From positions 186,001 to 250,000 of the forward strand of contig JADNYJ010000032.1 in the NCBI GenBank assembly GCA_015501075.1: a stretch of 64,000 bases of DNA. The letters run 5' to 3'. The notes under the pieces were generated by a model, which made no database searches, was not told the DNA's origin, and worked only from the letters and a program-made list of their open reading frames with translations. Below are positions 51,801 through 62,190 of the stretch, in pieces. Position numbers and translations under genes: made by a program. Within the stretch, counting starts at the first letter, position 1. Each line of letters begins with the position of its first letter. This stretch comes from Gymnopilus junonius (taxonomy: Eukaryota > Basidiomycota > Agaricomycetes > Agaricales > Galerinaceae).

Positions 51801-54005
51801 TTACTCTGCAGTCGCGCTAGCGACAAACGCGTTGAAGTTGTAATTGGGAGGGCTCCCTTGGAACGTGAATTCCGTGGGGTTCAATTCCACAATGGTCTGG
51901 CCATTGCGCTGAATTACACTCTTCATCGTATCACCAGGGCTGATTGGGATAGCAAGCTTCGAGACTCCAGCAGGGACTTGAAAGGTCATAGAACTAGTAG
52001 GTGATACAGACAGGATAACAGTTGAAGGTGCAGTGGCCATTACAACAGCCCAAACGGCGTCTTCGAGCTATAAAAAGGAAGGGAAAGATGAGTATGGGAA
52101 TAAGGCTGTGTATAGCAGTGTACAAACAATTTGGAAGTTAGTGGGTTGAGGAACGGGGTCAGATGTTTGGGCGTTGACCGAATGTGGGCGGGACCACATG
52201 ATAATCTGGTCTTTTTCTATGGAAGGGTATTGTCCTGTCTTGTACGCAGTAGCATAGTATTGTGTTAATTCGAGCCAAGCTAAGTTGGGGCAATCAAAAT
52301 GGAAATTATGAAAAGAGAGAATAATAAATAACGCACCTGTGTGGTTCATGCCATTAGTCCAAGCCTGGCTATTAGGCTGTGCTCCTTTAATGGGGCCGAC
52401 ATAGTGGGACTCTCCATAGTCATTCCAGCTTATTATTTCAACAATATCAAATTGGTCCCGGGAGCTGATAATTGACTCCCATCTCTTCGCATATAGGTGT
52501 TGGTCGGCCAAAAATACGAACTGGAATGACGGATGGATTGCAAGATATCAATTGGATGCTTATATGAATAAAAACAAAACGACGTACGTTCTTATTGAAA
52601 GAATCTGGTCCGTAATGCGTGAAAAACCAAGGGGAGACAGCTCCCATGTATGCCTTCTTCGAAGACCGACTATCTCGAGCCTGAACTTTTCCTGAAAGGG
52701 CTTGCAGGCCGGAGATATATTGGTCGTCGGTATCAGTCGCCCCTATGAATTTACTGAGAGCAAGCTGCAAGTTGCTCAGGATAGATCCAACAGAATTCTT
52801 AAGGTTGTTCTCCAAGTTCGCGCTAAGAGCATTTGCAGGTGCACCGTCCACGACTCCGAGAAGAGATTTGCCAGCTTGCTCATTTTGGGAGGACACTTGG
52901 CTTTGAGCGAAGGAAGTAGTAACCTGAGTGGGCCATCCAGAGTTCCACTGTTTACCAAAAATTGGGAAACTTCACAAAAAGAAACTTGCGCAGAAGGACC
53001 TACATTGAAATCTCCGTCCATAACATCTACGAAGTTCGTGAAAGTCGAGGGATCAACGAAGAAAGACGGGACAAAGTAAATCTTCCCCTGTAGATCTGGG
53101 TGCTGAGTCAATTGAGTCTTCCAGCCATCGGCAGCGCTGCCTTGACCAAAGTTGCATGATTCGCCTGAAAAGGTGGATACAAATGCTCGGCCCTCGTATT
53201 GCAATTGGTTCGGGTGTGCGATGTGAGCGGTGACGAGGTTACGAAGATTCTGTGCATCGTTAGGAGACGCGCATGGCAAGGACCTACGTAAAGCTAAAAA
53301 GAGTGGCACTTCAAAGTAGAAATAAGGCGCGTACGACATATCGAGAGACAGGAAAAGTTTGAAGCCAAGGTTTGTTTGCTGAGCAGCTTGATAACTACAA
53401 GTTCACGCTCTTCAGTCATTTGACTGAATTCATACAACTAAAAAATCTTACGCATTAGCCACCTGGCCAGGCTGCCAAGAATCTATACCCATATTCAATG
53501 CAAAGCCATCGATGCCGGAAGCATGAGCAAGCGTAATATCATCTATCCAGTCCTGAGGAGTGTAAGGGAATGTGTTGCCAACCATATGGTGGGCAACGAC
53601 ATATTTCGTGGATCCATCGTTACTAGCAGGGGGTTGGGATGGCTGCGAAGTCGGAACTGCCGTGGAAATCGGGGAGCTGGAGGAAGGTGAGAGCGAGGAA
53701 GACAATCCACTGGCTGGACTCGAAACTGCGCTCGGAGTAGAGGACGACAGACTTGTCGATACTGCTGAGATAGACGAGGTCGCCGAGGTCGCGGATGTTT
53801 GAGAACTGGCAGTAGTAAGAGCTATGGTGGTGCCAGATGGATCTTGTCTCCTGAAAAACGATCGAGGATGGGTCCGTTTGAAAGTCTCTTCGAGAGATCT
53901 TCCCAGTATATTTTTTGGGACAAAAGCAGTTCGGAGAGGAGTAATAGCAGCACTGGCAATAGAAGAAATTGAGAACAGGCAGATAAGTAAAGCGTTAATT
54001 TGCAT
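51801..54005 (-). CDS. Secreted GH71 alpha-1,3-glucanase
   Basis: GH71 enzymes cleave alpha-1,3-glucan of fungal cell walls. A signal peptide (MQINALLICLFSISSIASA) is followed by a propeptide-like Arg-rich stretch, then a Ser/Thr/Pro-rich linker of about 75 residues, before the catalytic domain begins KYVVAHHMVGNTFPYTPQDW. Family landmarks are IDDITLAHASGIDGFALNMG, KIYFVPSFFVDPSTFTNF, KKAYMGAVSPWFFTHYGPDS, EIISWNDYGESHYVGPIKGA and WLELTQYYATAYKTGQYPSI. The beta-rich C-terminus ends FVASATAE at TAA 51801-51803. The linker sits at the N-terminus rather than between catalytic and C-terminal modules, and no carbohydrate-binding module is recognisable upstream of it. A role in its own cell-wall remodelling or mycoparasitism is inference. 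Confidence 0.9.
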
Positions 54006-54747
54006 GGCGAATTCGTGAAAAAGAACGTTAAGAAAATGAATGGAAGTGCAAGGCGCAGCCAAGCGATGAAAATGTAGGGAAGTCGCTGAGACGAAGGAAA
54101 GATAACAAGTAGGGGAAAAAGTTATATACAAAGAAAACAATACGCACCGACTTGGTAAGGGTTGTCAATATAAGGAGGAACAATGGCAAGAGGAGCATTG
54201 TCGCTTCATCGGTCCGGTACAATAGTAAGTGCTTAGTCAGCTAACGTATTTGGTAACCAAAGCGGAACCAAACATTGCTCTTCCTCCCGTTATCTCAATG
54301 AGTACACTGGCGGAAGTGATCTTTCGAAAAGGTCCATGCGTCGAATTTACTCAGGTTGGATACAGCGCTCTGGTCATGTCATGTGCTATCAAGCTCCGAG
54401 TACGATGACAATAAGGCTTCAACAGGCCCACTACAGGAAGCTCAACCCCGGACGGTCGATTTGGGATGTATATATAAATCTTCCCCAATGAATACTTGAT
54501 GCAAGTCTGGGGAATACCCTGTATTTACTATATCAGTGTCATAGTCGTTATTGAAGGATAGGAAATCGTGGCAGTCTTGTCCACCATGGCATTACGGACA
54601 ATCTCCACTCATACGGGCAATAAACTTCGCCAGATTATGCGTTTCGCCATGCAAACCATCAACTGCTCTAAGCGACTGATTTTACTTCGATTCTATCTTC
54701 TGCTTCTCAATGCCCTCCTTCATGCCTGACAACTACAGTAAGTGGTA
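54006..54747. other. Intergenic, no gene recognised
   Basis: This is the promoter side of the GH71 gene and the 3' side of the Sec14 gene, both minus strand. A TATATATAA run near 54467-54475 is too far from the GH71 ATG to assign. No gene is seen. Confidence 0.45.
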
Positions 54748-56084
54748 TCAAGAGCTCTCTACACCTGTCTGATCTGCGGTGTTGCTTACTGCCCTTGATT
54801 GTTCAGCATCATCTCCGATCTGCTCTGTATTCACAGTTCCCCTCACCGCCTGCGATTTCGGACCCCATCCTGCTCTTCCATGTTGCCATGGCCCAGCTCC
54901 GCTCAAATTACAACCCCCAAATTCACTGCATGTACATGTTCCGCCTAGAGAAGCCGGTAGATTTTCCGCGTCGACCAAGCTCAAAAGCACATCCTTGTAG
55001 TTGCCTCCCAGAATGTCGACCTTTTCCACTGTTTCTTTGGCCAGCCATGGTTTGACCGCATTCCAAATCACGGTGAAAGTCGACGGCGCATTTATGACCG
55101 CCAACTGCCCCATCCTTTCCCCAAACACCTCAAAGTCAAATCTACAATGGAGCACCGAGGTTGGTTCACTCACGTTTCTGGATAGTAATCTTGTGATATC
55201 TGGAAACAATCTCTTACGAGGGACTTGATCTGCCAAAACGCTCCCAGTCTTCATCCACCGAATCAACAAGGCTTCCAGAGGACGATGGCTTTTAAATTAC
55301 GCACCCGAAGCCTTTGAGGTCAACTATTACGAGGCCTGTCCCAATAGGCTTCCCAGCAGCCCGAGCAGCGGCCGGGAGGACCTCCCTAACAAGCTAGTAC
55401 CATTGTTTCGTTGAGTATCAAATAATGGAATTCATATTAAATTCACCTACACATTCAGCGCTCACAAGAACACTCTCCCAGTGCCTTTCTGGTGTGCAAG
55501 ACCTGTATAGTTTATTGAGGTCCATGCCGCCAAACACCTGGATATTCACAGGGCGTCCTTGCTGTCTAAATAAGTTGGTCTGGAAGTCGAGAGGATATCT
55601 CTAGTTGCTGACCTTATCCGTCTGAAAACGTCCATTAGCAATTGAGCGGGGTCAAAATGAAATACTTTAACCCTCACCTTGTGAAACGACATAGGCCAGC
55701 ACTCGGCCACCACTTCACGTTCAGGGAACTATCGCGAATCGATTAGGATTTAATTCACGATTGAATCAACCACTCACGTCGAAAGGGTCCATTCTGTGGT
55801 ATAATTCGTCAATGCCCACATCGCTAGTAGTTTTCCGCCAATGCTGACAGTCCTTGAACATTTTCTTTGACTGAGTTAGGTCGAACTTTCGGGCTCGCAG
55901 AAACCTCCTGGAAGGAGATGGGGATACAATTCATCAGAAACCTCATGGAGTCAGAGTAACGGTTGGTAACTTACAGCAGAGTCTCATCGTCTGTCCCGAT
56001 GCTGTCTCCTTCATGCAGGATGTCTTCCGCGACCAGCTGTTCCCGGAATGTGGTGAGTATGTCGGAGTAGCTTTGGCCTGTCAT
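54748..56084 (-). CDS. Sec14-like CRAL-TRIO lipid transfer protein
   Basis: Sec14 family proteins exchange phosphatidylinositol and phosphatidylcholine and link lipid metabolism to Golgi and endosome traffic. The CRAL-TRIO N-domain reads TDDETLLRFLRARKFDLTQ, then spliced SKKMFKDCQHWRKTT and DELYHRMDPFDFPE. The lipid-binding domain has GKPIGTGLVIVDLKGFG, spliced QIKSLVRDCFQISQDYYPET, MGQLAVINAPSTFTVIWNAV, KPWLAKETVEKVDILGG and LPASLGGTCTCSEFGGC. The YPE and INAPxxF motifs are typical. A disordered C-terminus ends DQTGVESS. Start at 56084 (MTGQSYSDILTTFREQLVAE) is the first ATG in frame. Several short introns interrupt it, the one after YYPET hiding the domain in raw reading frames. Confidence 0.9.
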
Positions 56085-56625
56085 GCTTGCTTCAGGTTTT
56101 CCCAAATAGTGTTTTCAAAGAAGGTTTATTAGCGTGAAAGTGATTCCTTCGATTTCTCCGAAGTATAATAGCGGTTCAAGAAGTAAAGACGCATTATCTT
56201 TGAGGCATGTGTTCTGTCAGCCCCAAGTAGCAGTCAGCCCTCGAGATGCTGCGCGACTTAGTTGCTTGATCGTTTCCCGGGCTAACATCAATAATAGATC
56301 ACGAAATTCGATTCTAGCGGACACTTCGGCTCAGTTCTGCTCAAAGTTGTCCTCGTAAATCGGATGAAGAATTGTGTCATATTAAAGTATAAAGAAATAG
56401 AGCAAAGCAATCTCATCAACATATCACGAGTTGACCGTATTTAAATGATTAGTCACCAAATTCAGCAGTTTTAAGCATCTGAAACCCAGAAGCCTATATA
56501 AGCCCTCTTATGGCCTCTGGCCTTCTTTTACGAATCGGAATTAGGGCTTCGAACATGGGACATTCACTCTAATCGTAATTATACAATAAGAATGAAATTC
56601 ATCAAAATCATTATACGGACAGATA
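56085..56625. other. Intergenic, possible TATA element
   Basis: Nothing coding is recognised. A TATATAAG at 56495-56502 on the plus strand could serve the kinase locus downstream, which would place its transcript start near 56525; this is weak because the kinase 5' end is unresolved. Confidence 0.35.
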
Positions 56626-56859
56626 TCAATAACCTGCTGGCTTCACTTTCCTGTAAGACATTAATTTGGTAATTACCAAACTTGAGCTCACGTGGAGAAT
56701 GTCTTCATTTCCCACGGTAATGCCTTTATTTCTGCGCTCAACATAGACTTTCCCGTCGGGACCAACCGAGGTATGTTTGTTGGACGCTTCGGCATTGACG
56801 GAGATAGAGGACATCCTGGCAATCCTGGGGAGTACCAGGGATGAGCGCAGACGATACAA
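56626..56859 (-). CDS. Possible small divergent gene, uncertain
   Basis: An open frame of 77 residues starts MYRLRSSLVLPRIARMSSIS, which looks like a mitochondrial presequence (Arg-rich, no acid), and continues SVGPDGKVYVERRNKGITVG. A possible intron (GTGAGC near 56690) would change its C-terminus. It overlaps the region where the 5' exon of the plus-strand kinase should lie, so the two cannot both be right as drawn. No family is recognised and the frame could be a chance opening. Confidence 0.2.
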   Translation of the reverse strand: MYRLRSSLVLPRIARMSSISVNAEASNKHTSVGPDGKVYVERRNKGITVGNEDILHVSSSLVITKLMSYRKVKPAGY

Positions 56860-56887
56860 TAACGAGGTAGACTTGACGTTTACCTCA

Positions 56888-58223
56888 GAGCCACTCGGCC
56901 TGCCAGGTCAAGAAGGCTATGGCTGGCCTCAGCTCGAGTTCAATGAAGCTATCGGACCAGAAAACTTGGATGGGGTATGTCTTCAAGCACATGGCTCGCC
57001 CGCGATAAAATGTATGCCCCACCACTAGTTTTTTTTTAACATATTAATATGTCTAGGAATAACTCGTATGTTGCCCTCAAGGTCCTTAATGGCTTTCATA
57101 CCGAACTTTTCGAGCGTGGTCGCATTTGTGAGCTTGAAGTTCTGCAGCAGGTATCGATGCCACCATCGACGCCACATTGTCTCCAGCTCATGTCGCACTT
57201 CACCTTTCCTGGAAAGGGCACTGCAGGACAGCATCTCTGTCTAGTTACCAACGTCATTGGTGGAGACGTAAAGTCGCTGTTCACAAAGCATGGCATCTTC
57301 CCTTTTCCTCTCGCCAAACGCATCATCTTACACCTCCTCCGTGGAATCGCCCATGCACATACCCGTGGTGTTGTGCACACCGATCTAAAGCACGACAATA
57401 TTTTTTTTCGATACACCGATATCGACCAGCGACTTTGACAAGCTGCTCACATCTGACCCGCCTCGTCGACATGCACCAGAAGCCTCTCACGATGGACTGG
57501 TAGAGGCCGCGATCTCGCAACCGCTTCCCATCCCTACTCTGCAAGAGGCCATGCAGCGAACTTTTGTGGTTGCCGACTTTGGCCACGGTAAGCCCCAAAA
57601 TACCTATGTCGCTTCCGAGTCGTTTCTCAGTTATCCTTACCGCCCAGCTCGTCGAAAACCACACTGAAAACAAGATTTCCCCTCCGCCGCTTCGTCCTCC
57701 TGAAATAATCATCGGAGGGCCATGGGACGCCAAGGTGGACATATGGACATTTGGATGCTTGGTATGTGCTTTTCTCCTCCGTCTGTCATGTCGATGAACA
57801 CATGCCAAAGATCTTTGAGCTCATCACAGGTCGTGCTTTCTTCAAGTATGAGCCTGATCCGAAACTCAACCTAGACGAGCCAAACTATATCATATATCAG
57901 ATGCTATGTTACACATGCGAAGACATTTCAGCAGAACAGCTCATGGTCAGCGCTTTTGCTGACCAATTTTTTGATACAAACTGTAAGTGTGCTCCCAGTG
58001 TCATCCCTCATCCTTCACTCAATGCTACGCAGGTAATTTCAAAGCCATTCCGAGACTCATGGATTACCCTTTCGAGATATCCATTAGGTGTTACAAAGTT
58101 ATCGAGGAGGCGGACGTGCTTTCCACAGCTGCTCTGATGCGTAGGTGTTTGCGCCTAGATCCTGCGCAACGGGCCAGTGCCGCTGAGTTGCTTTCTGATC
58201 CGTGGTTCGATGGGGTTGAGTAG
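56888..58223 (+). pseudogene. SRPK-like serine/threonine kinase, disrupted
   Basis: The body is that of the expanded fungal SRPK-like family: EPLGLPGQEGYGWPQLEF, an LGWGMSSSTWLARDK nucleotide loop, VALKVLNGFHTELFERGR, GVVHTDLKHDNIFF with a catalytic-loop Asp, FVVADFGH, PPEIIIGGPWDAKVDIWTFG and a C-terminus LLSDPWFDGVE at 58223. Two disruptions are visible. The upstream EAIGPEN segment runs into the LGWG loop out of frame near 56955, with the expected strand between them missing, like a deletion between GAAAAC-type repeats. At 57411-57418 eight Ts stand where seven keep the frame into SDFDKLLTSDPPRRHAPEAS. The 5' start is not resolved. It may be a recent pseudogene, or one event may be a sequence error. 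Confidence 0.7.
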
Positions 58224-58446
58224 AGGTGAAGCGACTTGCAGCGATCCAAGCGAAGACAGGACCCCGGTCTATAGCAGAAACGGTCTGATTTCTATCCGGA
58301 CAGATTTTGACGATTTTTGGCCAAACGGCCCAAGTCAAGTCCGGACAAATTCGCCCAAAACGCAAAATCGGCCACTACCTCTATCTAGACAAGAGCCTCG
58401 TGGATCTCAAAAGGCTCAACCTCAAATCCGGACAAGAAAGTCGGTC

Positions 58447-58510
58447 TGGTCAAGTGGTTTAGCGTATACCGTGAGCAATAAAGATGTGGTCCAGGGGTTC
58501 GACCCCTCTA
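58447..58510 (+). repeat. tRNA-like Pol III promoter element, possible SINE head
   Basis: An A box (TGGTCAAGTGG, 58447-58457) fits the tRNA consensus TRGYNNARNNG, and a B box (GGTTCGACCCC, 58496-58506) fits GGTTCGANNCC, at near-tRNA spacing. A T-arm stem AGGGG/CCTCT can form around the B box with one wobble pair. The flanking acceptor stem and D stem do not pair, so a working tRNA is unlikely. This is what a tRNA-derived short interspersed element looks like; boundaries are unknown. Confidence 0.45.
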
Positions 58511-58792
58511 TGTAGTTTTCGATTTTTGTCTGTAGTCTGTCTGCCTCTAAGAGCTAAAATGGCCTATTGCAATATGACTCCTAAATAGAAATATAATTGG
58601 CAATTTTTTCCAGTCTGTTCAGCTGCGTTGTCTAGCTCAAGAGCTCTCTGAATCCACTTTACACAACCCTTTCTCTGTGTTGAAATCTAAACCTCTGAAG
58701 GAGAATATATTGTATAGTTCAGTATCAACCATGTACCATACATAGGCTTTATATATGTAGGCTTGAAGTCAATGGCTGTTAAGAGATTTCAG

Positions 58793-58985
58793 AGCCAAAT
58801 AGCTTCTTTTGCTGACTCGAAAGCTGCTTTATATTCTGCTTTGCACAATGGGGTAGCAACTATTTTCTGTTTTTGAGCATTCCACAAGATCAGTCCGGAA
58901 CCTAAGGTGAAGCTGTATCCTCCAATGCTCCTCCTCGTGTCAAGACAATTAGCCCAGTCGCAGTCAGTAAAACCAAGTAGGTCAG
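58793..58985 (-). mobile_element. Ty1/copia retrotransposon RNase H fragment (dead)
   Basis: Read on the minus strand, this stretch translates as GFTDCDWANCLDTRRSIGGY then SFTLGSGLILWNAQKQK, IVATPLCKAEYKAAFESAKE and AIWL, colinear with the copia RNase H core (xDADWAGCxDTRRSTxGY ... AEYxAxxxAxKExIWL). A TGA immediately follows IWL where elements normally continue RNLL, and a related NLL-type stretch resumes after it, so the element is inactive. No LTR, integrase or reverse transcriptase remains in the neighbouring kilobase. Confidence 0.85.
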
Positions 58986-59452
58986 TCTACTCCTTCCTTG
59001 CTATCTCTAAGTTAGTAACTAAATAACATGGCCCTTCGGGCACGCCTGGCCACGTGGCCAATTTTTGTGTATAAGAATTCTGAATAGCGCAATGGATCTA
59101 GGCCTTGGGCTTATTTTTTTTTTTTGGGGAAGCTTCCTAAAACTGAATTCTCTATTCCACTCCAAAACCTGGTTCACTGAAAGTGACCAGGCATTTTCAG
59201 TCGGGTGGCTGTGAGATAACAACGTAATTAATGAATTCAGGGGCGGTTGATTTAAAGAAGGCCCTGGCCGACATGTACCGATGTCATTACCTTGACCAGA
59301 ACTGGACCCTGCTCCTGCTCTAAACCTTATTCTTTACCCCCGACGCTCGTATAGTCTTCGAAATCACAGACCATCGAATCTACAAATACAATGAGAAAAT
59401 GCAAGCATCATTCCGAGCAAAAAAGCGGCATCCCAGAAGTTCGTACACATTA

Positions 59453-60017
59453 GGGTTGTTCAGAGTAGACGATTTCGACTTGATTTCGAGTTGATTTCGA
59501 TTTGATTTGAGCTTTGATTTCAACGTCGGCAAGTGCGGCAGTGAGAGTGATTGATCCGACAGAAGGTCTCGGCATCAGCACGTGCACATAAACAAAGCGG
59601 CGCGTCATGCGCCCTCCATGATCGATAACGCCTGCAGGTACAGATGATAATCTCGACACTTTTCTTTGCTTTCCTCCCCCCCGTTAGGCATGCCAAACCA
59701 GACAAACAGGCAGCAGGCGGCAGATGGACGTTCTGGAGGCGATCTTGAAGAATCTGTTTCTGAGTCGGCATGGGTATATGAGGGGTATATCGCGGCGATT
59801 CGGGGTGGGTAACGCGTCTAATTGAAGCTGTCAAAGAGTACGTATGCGTCTCCCTGTGCGTGCAGCGCGTTCAAGCTCCGCTGTTTGTTGATCAAAGCAG
59901 TCGCAGCCATCTCGGAATTATGCGAGCACGGCCGCACTTGCCGACGTTGAAATCAAAGCTGAAATCAAATCGAAATCAACTCGAAATCAAGTTGAAATCA
60001 TCTACTCTGAACAACCC
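59453..60017. mobile_element. 565 bp MITE with 87 bp terminal inverted repeats
   Basis: The left end GGGTTGTTCAGAGTAGA and right end TCTACTCTGAACAACCC are perfect inverted copies. The repeat continues inward for 87 bp (59453-59539 against 59931-60017) with only three mismatches that I count. TA flanks both ends (59451-59452, 60018-60019), compatible with a TA target-site duplication as made by Tc1/mariner-type transposases. The arms contain a near-tandem TTGATTTCGA motif. The 390 bp interior has no convincing gene, so it must be non-autonomous. Confidence 0.85.
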
Positions 60018-60551
60018 TATTGATTGGACCATCGCGCGAACCTCGTATGAACCAGAGTTGCAAGATAAATTCCACACATCATGCATGTGACGGCAAACCT
60101 TCCTCGCCCTTCACACGAGTCTTGGAGATTCGCCATAGCATTAAAGAGGAAAGCAGGAGCTTAGGTGGACGTTGTCGGATAGCTGACCTGGCAGGCCCCG
60201 ACATGAAGAACAAAAGCAAAAGACATGTTCACGTTGAAAGATCAGTATCAGCAGTTCAAGAACCATATTGCATTTGGAATCCGGTTGTATGTAAAATGCA
60301 CAGCGGAAGGTCCAGCCCCGAAAGGGAATATTTTGGTCCAAGCCTTCGATGCATGGCCACTATATTATCCCGGCTTGGCTCTGCACATAAAGTGCATCCA
60401 TCATTTTGACCATCAAGAACCCCCTCAAACTGTCGCCCGGCCTGAGGAAAGATACCCCTCGGAAGGCTGTCGACTATAGCAAGAAGGGTGAATAGGTATT
60501 TCCCAGATCATCTTCTTAACACCGTCTTTGTTACTGGCAAACGTGGCAAAT

Positions 60552-62094
60552 ATGGGTTTCCGTTTCAACGACCTTGCACTGGACATCATCTTTGAAATTT
60601 TAGGACACCTCTCAATAGAGGATATTGTCCGAATTCGCCATGTACGTGACTAACTTGAATGCATTGAACCCACTCCTTACACCAATTTTTTGTAGGTGTG
60701 CCAGAGGCTGCTTCAAGCATCTTATCAAAGGAGTGTTTGGGATACTGTTTATAAACGATCGGACCTCTTCTTGCCTGACGGGCCTTTTTCTTCCCAAAGT
60801 TCATCTCGACTAGAAGCCTTGCTTGTCAGGGCGACTAAAATCAATTGGACCTGGACATCGCCTCGACCTCCAATCTTCACAAAGCGCCGTTTCCCCCGTG
60901 AACTTCCAATCTACAACTTTACAGCCGATGTCATATCAGGTCGCTTTCTCCAATTAACTCAAGAAGACGGAATTGCCTGGTATGATCTGGATTCAAGCAA
61001 TATCAGAACACCAGTCTTGACATATCCATGCTATTCCGTTGTCACAACATCGGGTTATCTAAAATACCAGGTCAATGCAAATGGCGAAGGGACTGACACA
61101 GCCTGGGTTGCGTTCCTGGCCCAATCTCCCACTTTTAGAATGCAAGTACATACTATCATTTCTCAAAGCGGCCTATATTCTTACATTGGTCCTTTTAGCG
61201 TTGTGCTAAAGCTAACCTTCAACACGAAAACTGGACCCAAGGTCCACCTTCACTCCGAGATTCCGACAGAAAATCTGACGAAGATAATAATGGACTATGA
61301 TTGGCTTTTGTTGGTCAGAGAGTTCGAATTCCCAGACGAGCCAATGGATCTATTCCATATTCCGTCTATGACGAATATTTACGCGCCGATGCACGTAAGT
61401 TATAATGTGCTTTCGAATCATCCTCTTTCTTCCTCACTGGTATACAGGAGCAAGTACAGGCACTGGCTGACCTCAATAATCTCAACTATGTCATCAGTCC
61501 CCGTTTTCTATTTCTAACCTTTTCAACGAGAAACGAAACGCTCATTGAAGCTTATGCTTTACCGAGGAATCCTGAGCATTGTTCCCATGGGCACCTCATC
61601 AAGTCGTACTCGGGTCTCTATCCTCACGCAATTTCCAACATACAGTTGGTCGGCGAGTTTTCCCTTATGTCGAACGTACCACCAACGTGTCGAAAGTCTC
61701 AGTTGTCCTTCTTAGGACTTGTTTATGTTCACAGTTCCCCGCCACTTGGACATCCAAAATCGGTCTCCATCTCTTCGATGTTACTATAGACCCCGCTGGC
61801 ATGCTCGTTTTCACTACTCAGTGTCAGGGCATGTTGAATGTAGGTATCGCTACCACCACACTTTCATTTAGTGCACGTACTCGTAGTTGCTTGGCGGTCA
61901 CTCATTCGACTCCGGGCCCCGTAGTTTTGGCTCATCACATCCGTCGCGAAGATTCGGGCTACACAATGAGCGTCAAGTCTCTGAAACTACCTGAAGGTTT
62001 GCAAAGCCGAGATATGCTCGCATTCGATGGTTTTCGAGGACGAGTCTGCTTGATTAGTGGCTGGACAAACATTGAAATCCTGGATTGTGCGTGA
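60552..62094 (+). CDS. F-box protein of agaricomycete type
   Basis: The F-box lies at the N-terminus: MGFRFNDLALDIIFEILGHL and SIEDIVRIRH, an intron with GTACGT donor, then VCQRLLQASYQRSVW. The rest is a long beta-rich region (ISGRFLQLTQEDGIAWYDLD, GPKVHLHSEIPTENLTKIIM, YVISPRFLFLTFSTRNETLI), probably a substrate-binding domain. A 59 nt intron with GTACCA donor joins FSLMSN to FPATWTSKIGLHLFDVTIDP. The end is SGWTNIEILDCA before TGA 62092-62094. The gene is intact after splicing. These proteins belong to the large, rapidly evolving agaricomycete F-box set and likely act as SCF adaptors; no substrate can be inferred. Confidence 0.8.
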
Positions 62095-62190
62095 AGTCGT
62101 GGCTGCCAACGAATATGCTCTACATACATATTACTATTACACAAATGATACGTCCTAATTAGAATAGGCTACAACATACGTTAATAATTA

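Noticed and set aside
58440..58515. A functional tRNA gene
   Set aside because: A and B boxes are present but acceptor and D stems do not pair and no anticodon arm forms.
59520..59834. Protein-coding frames inside the inverted-repeat element
   Set aside because: Both arms and the middle give frames only because of their composition; they have no domain and one arm is the mirror of the other.
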